A DNA stretch of 64,000 nucleotides. Origin: Owenia fusiformis. Its lineage: Eukaryota; Annelida; Polychaeta; Sabellida; Oweniidae. The translations under genes and the position numbers were made by a program. Shown piece after piece: positions 25,101 to 40,100 of this stretch. The notes beneath the pieces are model-generated. The model did not search any database. It had not been told where the DNA came from and saw only the letters and a program-made list of their open reading frames with translations. The first letter of the stretch is position 1. Each line of letters opens with the position of its first letter. Location: assembly GCA_903813345.2 (NCBI GenBank), contig CAIIXF020000007.1, positions 19,829,564 through 19,893,563 of the forward strand, written 5' to 3'.

Positions 25101-28100
25101 GTTCCCCACAGTAATGAACTCATGCATGATATCATGATTGAAATGATACTGTAACTCCTGATCTGATCTTGTGATATGATCTTGCTGACTTATTGTATTC
25201 TAAATTCGCTACAAGCTTGTATTTCCCACATAGTTTCAATGCCACACATATTTCCCACATAGTTTCTATGTCCGGCCACATATTTTCCACATAATCTTTA
25301 TGCCCACATATTTCCCTCACAGTTTTTAGTGTTTCCATTTGCCCATATGTTTCCCACATATTACATAGTAAAAAATCCTATTTATACTTATTCTAGGTGA
25401 CTGGCCAAATCTAGATTACTTGCTTCCCAATGGTAGTTCTGTAGTTGTGCAGGTCTCTGAGGAGACAAAGGGTCAGCCAAGCATGGAGAGTTTCCAATTG
25501 GAATTTGCAGGAAAACCCACAGCTAGCATCCCAATAGCTGCAAAAGAGGAGGAGGTATGCAAGATTATTATGTTTATTATTATGTTATGATTTTGACAAT
25601 ACATATATATTATATCTACTCGTATATGTAACTAATTGTTCTTGTGTCTATGCAACTCACCGTTAATGTAAATAACTGTTTGTATCTAGATGTACATATG
25701 ATTAACTGTATTTGTATCTTAGGTTGTACATACAACTTATTGTCATTGTATCTCGTAATACAATGTACACGTACAATGTAATCAGAATTATGTACAATAT
25801 CGTACAGGGTGTTAAAAAAAACGTAACCCAAAGAAATCGCTATCTTGAAAACTACTTGTTCAATTATGTTCATTTTTTGAGGAAAGAAAGAAGAGACTGT
25901 GTACGTATAGCTCCAGTAGATGGTTACTTGTAAAACATGGTGCCTTGGACACCTGTTCAAAAGACAGTTGTACAAGGAAAATATGAAAAACGCAGTCATG
26001 GGTGACTGCAACCGCAAGACATCATGTTTTACAACTAACTAACAACAGGAGCTACACATACACAGTCTCTTCTTTCTTTCCTGAAAATATGAAAACGATT
26101 GGATTAGTATTCTCCAAGATATAGCGATTTCTTTTGGTTGCGTTTTTTTTAACATCCTGTATCATATTGTCCCTCTTGATAAAACCCATATTCAATCCTT
26201 CCCAATAAATAACCTCTATATATCTCATGACATATGAGATCTCAGATCCTTGGTAATATATCTATATTTCCCTCAGGGAAAACCCAATATCCAAAACCTG
26301 CCATAACATAACACCCATATACTTGAATCTGTAGATAAGATATTGAAGTCTCCCCTACTAGTCTTTTCCCCCAGTTTATGGAGTGAGAACACAAAGCATT
26401 CAGATGCAATTATTAACTTGTGTTCAGATGTGTATGTCACTAAACATTCTACATTCAGCAGTGATCTCCACAGAATTTTTTCTCAAGTGGGTGCAAAATT
26501 ATCATTTTCACAATTCAGACCAAAATTGATCAAAAGATGCCCATTTTTCATGATTTTTCTCATTTTCAAGTGGGTGCAAATGGATTTTCAGGTGGGTGCA
26601 AGCCTATTTTCAAAATCTCAGGTGGGTGCTGCACCCACTTGCTTGAATGCTGGGGATCGATCACTGTTCAGTATCTTGATGACTTAGTAAATGTAACTAA
26701 CATACCTGTATCCATACACACTATGTGTAACTAAATGCACATTTGCCATTATTTTCAGATTGAAGCAGCTGTAAACCATATATTTGGATACCGTTGTCCT
26801 GCAGACATTGGCAACCCAGCATTTAAGAAATTATTCCTGGATTATGAAGATGGCAGGAGGCATTATTCTGGTGAAAGAGTGACAAACATTGCACCCTATT
26901 GTGGCAAGACATCATTGAAGAATCCTGATGATGTGTTTAGCGAGGGCTCTAACACCATCTTCCTCGCACAGTATAAATATGTAAGTTTATTACGACTAGG
27001 TCAATTTGTTATGTTGTCCCAAAATTGACTATGTTTCAGATTTGAATCCTCCAAGAAATTGCATTATATCCATTCATTGATTGAAATGATTATATTATTT
27101 TATATTATATTAAATTAAACGTTTTTCATGTTTCAGCTGTGTTTTGCCTATAGGGGAGCCTGGAATAACTACATAAAGATCTACTATAAATACATGGATA
27201 ATGAAAATCGGGAAAGCAATCATGGATTCCCACATGATCTCACTACTGACCCTCTTGATGAACAATCACGAGGGTAAGATAGTCTTTCAACTTCCACTGT
27301 TCCTAAATTCTAGAGTTGGGTCGGATGCGGGTCAGGCCGGGATGGGTCTCAGGTTTGGCCTCTCGGGTCGGGTCGGGTTATGGATCATGGGTACTTAAAA
27401 ATAGTCTCATAGTTGACAGCAATAAATACTTTTAACTTAGCAATGAATCAGGAGACCAGTCCATTACTGTAAGTCCATAAGTTCTATTACAGGATACAAT
27501 TTTGATGTGTTTCTCAGCAAAGAGGGTATTGATCTGTTAAAAAATGGCAAAAGTGCCTAGACTATGTGCTTGATATCATTTCACCCCATTTTGATAATTT
27601 TTGATTTACATGATAACTCCATCAACATTTATGTATGTTTTTCCATACTTTTAGTTGGGGCTATACTTGCTTCAATATGTACACTGCTATAGCTGCCCGT
27701 CACCCAAGTGGGAATATGTTCCGAGTGACAAAGATAAGACTAGAGAGAAGAAACTATGCCTGGGTAGATGTCTTGTATGTTGGACAGAGACCAACTGTAT
27801 GGATGCCTGAATATACATCTGGATCTCTCAAACTTGAAGGCAAGCTTTTAGATTTTCATGTTTTTTTACATTTTTATTCTTTATTCTATGACAACAAAAC
27901 TTCCATTGTGCATGTGTGATACACTCTTATCCCAAATAAAGAATTCCATTCAAAAATGCACGCTCAGTGCTTTAGTTTTATAATTTACAGCGTATTTCAA
28001 GCCTTAAAAACATATGCACATGTATGCCTTAACTTTAAGAAACTATAAAAGTTCAATGATAATATTAAATTTGCCATATTCACATTATCTATCTAAACTG

Positions 28101-31100
28101 ATGTTAACAATGTTATGTAATTTTTGTTATTTTGTCTAACTGTGCAACACCATAACATGTTAGAACAAGTGTTGTGATGTGAAGTGATGTGTGCTGCATT
28201 GAGACAATATGATATAGTTATTGTTAATCAAGAACAAACAATCAAACAAACAAACAGGCAAGCAAACAAACAAACAAACAAACAAGCAAATACATCACTT
28301 GTGCAGAAAGTATTATGATGGTTGGGATCCAAAAGGATTTAATGCCTTACTATTTCTCCGTCTCCACCATATTAAGCTTTACAACACACAGATGGAGCAT
28401 CTAATAAACCATTCATGGGGCATACTTCAATTTACAATTTCAGATCTCCCTGAACAAATTCTTGCGCCTCCCTCCCCAAATGGGCAAATAGTAACATCAG
28501 TTGCTGTAGAAAGAACAGGAGATGCAATTAAACTAACACTTACTGCTTTAGAGTGCTCTCATAACTTTCCATTGTTCAAAGTACGAGGTGGAAATGTAAG
28601 TTTATATATTTCTTTCATTTTAAGATTCATAATTGAAAACACAACCATAACTTTTAAGAAAAACACATTGATGATTTCTCCCTGCTATTTCATTGAAATT
28701 GCCTCCCTAAGATGGGCCAATGGGTATCAGCAGTTTATCCATACAAACTCAAGTAAACAGTAAAAGATGTCAACATGCACTGAAAACGTATCGTAAATCT
28801 ATACATACATTTATTGTTGTCTTCATGTCATTGCATTATTTTCAGTCATTTCCACTTGTTTTAAGATGCGTTATTTTACAACTACTTCTTTATCCAAACA
28901 TTCAGGTTGAATCTGGAAGTGATGCCCTGGGAAGTGTCAATGCCACATTTGGAGCTAGTAATTGGGGGAATGCCAAAGTGGTCACAAACAGAGTCTCTTC
29001 GGCAACTCCCCCTGTTGCTGGCACTTTTGATGTTACCTTCAAGAATGAAACAGTTACAAGTAAGTTGAGTTTTGCTCACTTCCTTCCTTACTGTTTCTGA
29101 TCAGTCCTTCATTTTGTAGGTGTGCGTATGCAAAAGGGGTGATACTTATCATAATAATCATTGTAAAATTTTAGGGTAAAAGGTGTTTGGTGTTGGGGCT
29201 ATATCCTCCATTCAGGGTAGATGTGTAAATATACACATCACTATAATCAATGTCAAAATTATCCTGATTTAAAGTATGTTGATTTGTGAAAGCTAGAAGA
29301 ACAAGGATATTTCAACAAAATCTGCTCAGATTTTTCTAATCCTGTCATATTCATGCAGATCTTTTGGGTTTCTCAGTTCCTGGGTCCTTTTTATCATCAT
29401 CTCTTCTTTAATATTCTATATTTATTTATGCTTTCAATTTGAACACTTTTTCAAATTTTAATGAAGATGCAATTCATCTTGACTTCAGTGCCCACTCATG
29501 TGGAAGCAGATGAATTCAGAGACATCTTTATGACATTACCAACATCAGGTGTTGTTACAATCACAAGATCAGGCACATGTTCTGACAGGAGCTATGGGAT
29601 TACATTTGAAACAAATACTGGCGATCAGCCAGAGATTCAGGTAGGAAGGCCAATCATATACCTTTATGTGAATAAAAAGTTATAGTGAATAATTTGATGT
29701 GTTATCCTATAAGTTAGTAATATTTTAGGTTGAAAATCTGGTTTATATTTTGATATTCTAGATTGACTCGACTGGATTAACAGGTATCAACGCCAACTCC
29801 AGTGTACACACATCCAGAGATGGGGGAGTATTTCTGGATCCTGTGGGTGGGGATTGGTTACGTACTGCTCATGACACACCCCAAGTAAGTTTCCATTTTA
29901 AAAAGCTTAAAATGCTGAAAAGTTAGTCAGTCGAATTTGCATAATGAATTTTTCACTACTGAGGGAAGCCATGATGAATTTAACTTCTAAGATGGCTGGC
30001 TCAGTTGTACCTTTTTGGGTGCTTTGGGATGTTTGTATCCATATTTTACATTTTAGGTGTCTTTGATGATCAATAACATTCCAACCAAGTGCTCGGGTGA
30101 CTGTTCCTTTGTCTACAGTGAAGCTGCCACTCCAACAGTAACAGCCATATCTCCAACTGAAGGTACAGTTTCTTCCTAGTCCCCCAGGAGTTTCTTTTGT
30201 TCAACTTTCAAGTGTGTTGGGCACAACACATGTCAGTCAACTTGTAACATACATTTGCAAATACTTCCTATGGTCTTACATAAGAATGTACTTAAAGGGG
30301 TTATATCTCCTACTCTGGTTCTGAAAATATTCTGAAGAATTTAGAATCAAAATAATCTGTCACTTGTACCGTACCATAGACTTGGATCCAAACCTTGTCT
30401 TTTCTTTATATTTTAGCTTTACAAAGTGAGTTTATTGCAGTACTTTTTTATCTTGATAGGATCTTCAAGTAACAACACTGAGTTGACCATAAATGGAACA
30501 CTATTTGACACCACTCCAGCTAACAATGTAGTTCTGATAGGTGGTATTGTGTGTGATGTGACTGCCTCAACAGCCAATCAGATTACTTGTACTATTGGAA
30601 ATGGACCTGCGGGTATGTTACGGTGTTACCTTAAATTATGGAAATTATTATTTTACCCATTACATAACTTATCCACCATTTAATTAGTTTAGTTAAGGAT
30701 GAATATTGATTTCATTTCATTAAATTGAGCACTTGGTCATCTTTCGATGTTTTTGCCTTGCATAATTCTAAAAACCCCACATGTTTTCACCAAAAGTAGA
30801 ATGCAATCTTCATTTTATATGTGTTATTCAGTTATATTTCCCACAGAATGGGGAGTCTAGGAAGAACTTGAATCTAGCTTTATTCTACCTTGGCAATTCC
30901 AATGTTCTATTTGCCATCGCCACATAGCTTGATGGATCTTCTTTTAGGTGAAGCAGATGTTGAAGTGAGAATTGAGGGCAAAGGAAATGCAGTACATGTG
31001 AATGAAACTTTTCTTTTCACATACCAGGCATACATAACAGACATATCTCCAACATCAGGCAGCTTGGCAGGTAAACTGTGTTATTATTATTAAATGAGTG

Positions 31101-34100
31101 TAGTCGACCCTAAATTGTTGAAAATTGTCCTGCTGTATTTGTAATATTGCAAATATTATGTATTTATCAATGTCTTAAAAAATATAGAGAAAACACGAGG
31201 GTATGTGGCCATGAATTAAATCGTATATGCCATAAATAAAGGCAATACACTATCATAATATAAACTTACATGTGTTAGTATGTTACAGGAGGCACAGTAT
31301 TATCAATTAATGGCAGTGGATTTGCCCCATCTGCAAATGTTGAAATAGGTGGCGCCAACTGCTCTGTGAAGTCTCGGAGTTACTCCAGCATTGTGTGTAG
31401 CACACCTCCTTCAGTAAGTGAAAATGATTCATTACCCTTTATCACAGAAATAAAATTCAATTCTTCAATTCTTCTCCAAACAGTAAAAAAACTATTTTAG
31501 TCAGAGGGTATTAGTATACTTGCTGATGAACACACAAAACACAAAATCAGGAAGTTAACAAATGGCTTGTGTTCTAGGTGTTAGCAGAAGATGCCAAGGT
31601 ACAGGTCATCCAGGCTAGTGGAGCAATAACCAGCGGGACTAACTTCACATATGACCAGGCACTCACCCCTACTATTTCAAGTATATCTTCACACATTGGG
31701 AGTGTTGTGGGTGAGAATGTTTATACTTACATATATTGTAATAGAAGAGTGGGTATTTATTGAAATTGTCACCAAAACATAGTTTATAGACACAAAATGG
31801 ATAAAGGACCCCATGTAAAGATTACTTTTAGCTCAGACAACCAGAATACTGTTTTCGAAATTCCCAAATTGATTGATCCATGAAATGTTTAAACTCTGTA
31901 TGTTCTTACAGGTGGTGAAACTATAGCTATTGCGGGAACGTTGTTTGGTCCCTCAGCCAGTGGGGAAGATGCAGTCACTGTGGCTGGGGTGGCGGTAACA
32001 ATTGAATCCTGGAATGATACATACATATCAGTGACACTTCCCGCCCTACCCCCAGGCTCCTACCCCCTGCTTGTTGATGTTGGAGATGATGGATATGCTG
32101 ATCTTAAGTAACTTGTTTTAATTAACATTAATTCATTAAATTAATTTTTAAAATTTGAATGTTTGAAATGACTTTGATGATTAAAGATTAAAAAAGTGTA
32201 AATACTGACATACTTCTCTTTATTTTTAGTGCTAACAGTATCCCAAATATTCTTGTCACACTGGAGGTTAATGAAATCTCTCCATTGGTTGGCTCACTGA
32301 ATGGAGGCACTAAAATCACAATCACTGGCAATGGCTTCACTTCTAATGCATCAAAGGAGATCCTGATTGGTGGAGCAAATTGCGAAATAGAGTCTGAGAG
32401 TATGACTGAAATTGTATGCGTTGTTGGCGAGCCAGGACAAGTGTATCATGTTGATAATAGTGGGGTACATCCAAGTAAGTGGAATCTATAATGTACATTG
32501 TGATTCAGTCATACAAGTATTTTATCTAAGTTACTTATCAATGGCCTCGGAATCATCAGTTAAAACCTGCTCAGTATTAGTCTGTGTTTTGTTTATAGTT
32601 CATGGCGCTAGTTATGCCTGGAATCCTGCTATAATGGAGATCATGACTGGAGACAGCATACACTGGAGCTGGAAAGCCCCTGAGTTGATCACCAGTGTAG
32701 GATACCTGGTCCAAGAAACAGCTACCAGCATTGCTAGAGAATACAAGCCTGGTGGTTTCTCTAGTGGTTCTGCTATAACTCCAATCGGTATGACAAAATC
32801 CTATTATTCTTCTTTTTTTTAAAATCTTTATTTTCACATATTATTTTACAGGTTATTAATGTTGTTTACTGTAGAAGGAGAGAGAGAGAGAAAGGAAAGA
32901 ATTGCGTTAATATCATCATTTTATACAAAGTGACAAAAATCAAAATCCTATTCTTCTTTTGGGTGGTCCTTCATTGAAGTAGATATAAAAAGATTCAAAG
33001 ATGTTTTTCTCAGAAATGAATAATTAAAAAAATAAATAAAGTAAAACTATGCAAGATCAAACATTTAACTAATTCTTTAAAATCCATAGTATTGTCTCTC
33101 AATCCTGCAATATAAATGGTCATATAATTGATACATTATGTTAGATAGATGAAGCCACAGATAATTTCAGATAGATGGAGTCACGAATAACCCAATATGG
33201 TTGTCTAAATGGTTGCTATGGTAACATACTCCTAAAAAATTTCAGGTTCATTTCAACATCAATTCAACACACCGGGGATCTACTATTACTGGAGTGACTT
33301 CGTTGATGCCCAATTCAGTCTCATAATGCGAGGAACAATTCGTGTCTTGGATAGAAGCAAATACTACGGCCAGGTCTCTATTAAATTAAATGGAATTGAA
33401 GCTGATTACAACATAAGTCAACCTGGTAAGTCATTGTGGTTTTTGTTTGTAAACCTTCTTGTGTCCATTAGAGTTGATTCAAAGGAGCAGAACTTACTAG
33501 TTTGCTATTTTATTTTAAAAACTTTTTTGATGTTAGTATAATAACAGCTGTACGTATTACATAGAAGCATGAAAACAGAATCTTTATAAGATCCTAGTTA
33601 AGATGCGTTCATCAATGTGGATTAAATGCTCATTCATACTTTTAAAACAGAATATGAAACCACAGCTGACTATGTCACCACACCAACAACTGTACAAAGT
33701 ACAACAGATGAAGAAAGTACAACTGCAGCTGAAGGAAGCACAACAGCCATAGAAAGTACAACAAACAATACTTCCCATAATGCAACAACTGTGGAAGTAA
33801 CAACAGCTATGGTTACGACAGCTGTTTCAAATACGACTAATGATACAACTGAGGAAACAACAGCTGCTCCTGAAGTGACAACAGCTGCATCATCTGGTAT
33901 GTAAACACAAGGGATAGATATGCAGATAGGAGTGGATTATGATTTTTGTGTGGATCACTTGCACTTGTGAATCACCATTGTACTAGATTGAGTACTTATT
34001 AATTACCATTTAAACAGTACTTGTGAATTACCATTTTACCTGGAGCTTAATATGAAGTTTTGCGAATCATAACATAACCAATATTAAGGAATTAGAAAAC

Positions 34101-37100
34101 AAAATTATCATTTTGAAGATTTAGTTATTTTTTTACTTTTAAGTATGAACATTATGTTAATGCTTATTTTACAAAACATTTTCCTCACAGCTCAAATCCT
34201 TGTTCTAGGTCACAGCCGTAGGAAACGATCTATTTGCTCCCCTGTCACAGGTGAGGTGCCTGGATGTAACAGTACAGCTCCCTCTAGTGACAGCAGTGGC
34301 TCCACCTTTAACTTTCAGTTCACAGACTGTAGCACAGCAACAATATCAGGCATCAGCCCTAACAGTGGAACATCTCTGGCAGATATAACAATTACAGGTA
34401 AGCATACCAAGTACACTCTGAGAAAATTGAAAAATGAATCCCTATACCATTTTGTCATCTTTTGAGTTTTTAGTTCAATCTTACTAAATGGGACTGCTTG
34501 TATATTGGCAGTCATCCCTCTTTGGTTCACTATGTATACATGAAAAAACATATATATGAATATGTATAATCCCTCTTGATTAATGCCTGTGAGTTACAAG
34601 TATAGTCCCCTTTGATAATGATTGATCAGTTTCAATGAATGAATATTATTTACAGGGGTATTGCTATTATTGAACTGCAATTTTGAAATATGATTGTTAC
34701 TAATGCCTTTTAATTAAATGCATGTGATTTTGAAATATGATTTTTCATTTCCATTTCCATTTTTTGCTAAGATTTTTATGTTTTGTTTTTTTAAAAGGAA
34801 ATGGGTTTGGGCCGGAAACGTGTCAAAATGATGTTAAGATTGGAAACCAACCCTGTGTCGTGTCTTCTGCTAGTGATACCTCAATAATATGCCGTATAGA
34901 CCATGGTGGCATACAACAGACTGGTGTAGCATACCCAGTCTCAGTCAGTGTAAATAACAGAGGAGAGGCTGCTAATCTCATCTCTGCAACATTAGAGCGT
35001 AGTTTTGCTCTTTTGCCAGAGGTCAGCTCTGTTAGTCCATCTGTGGGTTCAACTTCAGGAGGTTTAAGATTGACTGTCACAGGTTCAGGATTTTCTGGCA
35101 GTTATGGAAGCACATCTGTGAGCATTGGTGGTACAGATTGCCCTATAGATGAAGTAACGTACACAGCAATTATTTGTTCTACAAGTGCTTCTATTGAAAC
35201 AACTGGGGATGTTGTTGTCTCTGTAGGATCATTCACATCAACTTGTGAAGGAACATGCACATTTCAGTATTCAGCCAGTGTGACACCAACGGTCACAGAT
35301 GTCTCACCAACCATCGTTTCTGGAGCATCAACAGCTTTAACAATCAATGGAACAAACTTTGGAAGCAATGAAACAGGAGTTGTGATCACAGTTGGAGAAA
35401 CTCTATGTGGAGTAACTGCAATTTCCAGCACATCAATAATTTGTGACCTTGGTTATGTAACAGTTGGACCTCAGGTTTTCTCATTGGTGGTCACGAATCA
35501 GGGGTCAGCATTGTCCGAAGGTTATGCCTCTCTCACCAGTTCTGCATTGATATACTCAGTCAGCCCTACAGAAGGGAGCATCAATGGTGGTACAAGCATC
35601 ACTATTGCAGGCAATGGATTCGCACCTGCTGATACCACTGTATCTGTAGGTGGTGTAGATTGTACTATAGAAACCATCTCCATATCTGAGGTAAGTTTAC
35701 AAATTGGTATTAACAAGTAAATTCATTCTGTGAAAAAAACTTCACAAACTCTCAGTTTTCCCATGATGTAAAGGGAGAAGAACTAAGAATTGTTTCAAGA
35801 TATGTAGATTGAAAGAAAAAAGTGAAATCAACTGAACAAAGACAAACACTCCAAAATATTTTGTTTTGTTCAGATGAGTGAAACTTGAAACATTGAATCT
35901 ACGATTTCTGTTTTTCTTGCTAAAAACAAGCTTGCATATCTGGTTCATGATATGTCACTAATACTATTTTATCATGGCACAAAATACTGGGAAAATTCTT
36001 ATTCAATGAAATTGTTTCATTGACTTACTAGCCCTTATTAAATAGTTTATATTGGTTTTTACTGGCTCATGACTTAGTATGAATGTAATGTCTCTCTTGG
36101 ATTGTGATACTTGTTCTTGAATGCTAGGGGGAAACGGCTATTTGACATTGTTTCTTTTCATGTTAGATCATAGTTTATTTACTATATATAAAGGGTTTGT
36201 TTTTCTTATGACTGGTATAAACTTAGAGTTTGCTTTTTCTAGCCAGGTTCCATTACATGGTCCTTTCACTTTTTCACTTGTGCTTAGATATTTATAAATG
36301 TATTTGTTCTTTATATTTTCAGTTAACATGCATCACAGGTGCACATTCTGCCGGTACAGTAAAGATAAATATAAATTCGAATGGTATATACTATCCACAA
36401 CAAGACTTCAATTTCTCATCATCACTTACCCCTGTTGTGGATAGTGTAAGCCCCACATCTGGAGGAACTGGGGACTCCATTATCATATCAGGGACAGGAC
36501 TTAATGAAAATGCTACTGTTACGCTTGGATCAATGTGTGTGATCACCTCTGCTACAGCTACAAATATAACATGTACCCTTGGCGCCTCATCTGCTGGGAA
36601 CTACACCATCAATGTCGACATACCTGGAATAGGACTGGCGACATCTAATATTATTTTCACATACACACTCAGAGCTGACTCGATCTCTCCATCAACTGGT
36701 AGTTTTGGAGGAGGTCAGATTGTGACAGTGTCAGGCGTAGGGTTTGATCCAACAGATGTTGTTGTTGCTGTATGTAACGAGACATGTGTGGTTGATAAAG
36801 CGGGAAGCAACTCAACTGATGTCCTGTGTGAAAGTCCTTCCAGCTCAGGTAGGATAACTGGTCAAACTGTTTGTTATAAAATCAAAAAGGCATAAGGGGC
36901 AACATTTGCATAACATAAATACAAAAGAATCATTTAACCATACCATGTGATGATACAGGCAATCGAACCCAGTTTTCAGAGTACATGTACAAAATAGTTA
37001 TCAATAAAACCATTTAAAAATACCCAAAACACAGATTTGGATAAGAAAGCTCATTTGAGTCCATAGAATGAGCCAAATGTATTAATGAATTCATGAGATT

Positions 37101-40100
37101 TTATGTCAATCTTTCATGCTTTCGAATTCTGATAATCAATGTCATGTTGCACTGCAGGTAGTGGCACTCAGGCCTGTGATATCATTATCTCATCTGGCTC
37201 CAGTAGTGACACATTGACCAATGGCTACACCTATAACAGTGCTAACACCCCTGCTGTGACATCAGTCTCACCTGACAGGGGTGGCACTGGGGGTGGACTT
37301 GCGATCAGTATTGCAGGAACAGGCTTTGGGTGAGTGACATCTATAGGTTACTTTTTTAAAAATCAGTTTTGAAGGACCATTACTTCGAAAGTATTGTTCA
37401 AGGTATAAGTATTCAGTATTGGAAAATACATACAGTACATGCAGTGTATTACATGTATTCATTCAGCCAATAGAGTATGCCACAATTGCTCAAATAAATG
37501 TCATTTTGTTTATACAGATCTACCAATAGTGATGTGAATGTGACTATAGCGGGTAAAGTGTGTATGGTGACTTCAATGACAGATACCTTGATACAGTGCA
37601 TCACAGGTGTTCATTCAGCCAATAGAGTATGCCACAACTGCTCAAATAAATGTCATTTTGTTTATACAGATCTACCAATAGTGATGTGAATGTGACTATA
37701 GCGGGTACAGTGTGTATGGTGACTTCAGTGACAGATACCTTGATACAGTGCATCACATGTATTCATTCAGCCAATAGAGTATGCCACAACTGCTCAAATA
37801 AATGTCATTTTGTTTATACAGATCTACCAATAGTGATGTGAATGTGACTATAGTGGGTACAGTGTGTATGGTGACTTCAGTGACAGATACCTTGATACAG
37901 TGCATCACAGGTGTTCATTCAGCAATAGAGTATGCCACAATTGCTCAAATAAATGTCATTTTGTTTATACAGATCTACCAATAGTGATGTGAATGTGACT
38001 ATAGTGGGTACAGTGTGTATGGTGACTTCAGTGACAGATACCTTAATACAGTGCATCACAGGTGTTCATTCAGCCAATAGAGTATGCCACAACTGCTCAA
38101 ATATATGTCATTTTGTTTATACAGATCTACCAATGGTGATGTGAATGTGACTATAGCGGGTACAGTGTGTATGGTGACTTCAGTGACAGATACCTTGATA
38201 CAGTGTATCACAGGTGTTCATTCAGCAATAGAGTATGCCACAACTGCTCAAATAAATGTCATTTTGTTTATACAGATCTACCAATGGTGATGTGAATGTG
38301 ACTATAGCGGGTACAGTGTGTATGATGACTTCAATGGCAGATACCTTGATACAGTGTGTCACATGTGTTCATTCAGCAATAGAGTATGCCACAACTGCTC
38401 AAATAAATGTCATTTTGTTTATACAGATCTACCAGTAGTGATGTGAATGTGACTATAGCGGGTACAGTGTGTATGGTGACTTCAATGACAGAAACCTTGA
38501 TACAGTGTATCACAGGTGTTCATTCAGCAATAGAGTATGCCACAACTGCTCAAATAAATATCATTTTGTTTATACAGATCTACCAATGGTGATGTGAATG
38601 TGACTATAGCAGGTACAGTGTGTATGGTGACTTCAATGACAGATACCTTGATACAGTGCATCACAGGTGTTCATTCAGCCAATAGAATATGCCACAACTG
38701 CTCAAATAAATATAATTTTGTTTATACAGATCTACCAGTAGTGATGTGAATGTGACTATAGCGGGTACAGTGTGTATGGTGACTTCAGTGACAGATACCT
38801 TGATACAGTGCATCACATGTATTCATTCAGCCAATAGAGTGTGGCACAACTGCTCAAATAAATGTCATTTTGTTTATACAGATCTACCAATGGTGATGTG
38901 AATGTGACTATAGCGGGTACAGTGTGTATGGTGACTTCAATGACAGATACCTTGATACAGTGCATCACATGTATTCATTCAGCCAATAGAGTGTGGCACA
39001 ACTGCTCAAATAAATGTCATTTTGTTTATACAGATCTACCAATAGTGATGTGAATGTGACTATAGCAGGTACAGTGTGTATGGTGACTTCAATGACAGAT
39101 ACCTTGATACAGTGCATCACAGGTGTTCATTCAGCCAATAGAATATGCCACAACTGCTCAAATAAATATAATTTTGTTTATACAGATCTACCTATAGTGA
39201 TGTGAATGTGACTATAGCAGGTACAGTGTGTATGGTGACTTCAATGACAGATACCTTGATACAGTGCATCACAGGTGTTCATTCAGCCAATAGAATATGC
39301 CACAACTGCTCAAATAAATATAATTTTGTTTATACAGATCTACCAGTAGTGATGTGAATGTGACTATAGCGGGTACAGTGTGTATGGTGACTTCAGTGGT
39401 AGATACCCTGATACAGTGTATCACAGGTGTTCATTCAGCAATAGAGTATGCCACAACTGCTCAAATAAATATCATTTTGTTTATACAGATCTACCAATGG
39501 TGATGTGAATGTGACTATAGCAGGTACAGTGTGTATGATGACTTCAATGGCAGATACCTTGATACAGTGTGTCACATGTATTCATTCAGCAATAGAGTAT
39601 GCCACAACTGCTCAAATAAATGTCATTTTGTTTATACAGATCTACCAATAGTGATGTGAATGTGACTATAGTGGGTACAGTGTGTATGGTGACTTCAGTG
39701 ACAGATACCTTGATACAGTGCATCACAGGTGTTCATTTAGCCAATAGAGTATGCCACAACTGCTCAAATGAATGTCATTTTGTTTATTCAGATCTACCAA
39801 TGGTGATGTGAATGTGACTATAGCGGGTACAGTGTGTATGGTGACTTCAGTGACAGATACCTTGATACAGTGCATTACATGTATTCATTCAGCAATAGAG
39901 TGTGCCACAACTGCTCAAATAAATGTCATTTTGTTTATACAGATCTACCAATGGTGATGTGAATGTGACTATAGCGGGTACAGTGTGTATGGTGACTTCA
40001 ATGACAGATACCTTGATACAGTGCATCACATGTATTCATTCAGCAATAGAGTATGCCACAACTGCTCAAATAAATGTCATTTTGTTTATACAGATCTACC

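Noticed and set aside
28221-28443. N-terminal part of the open frame at 28221-28763 as coding
   Set aside because: It is a CAAA microsatellite plus intron; only 28444-28595 is exon 20.
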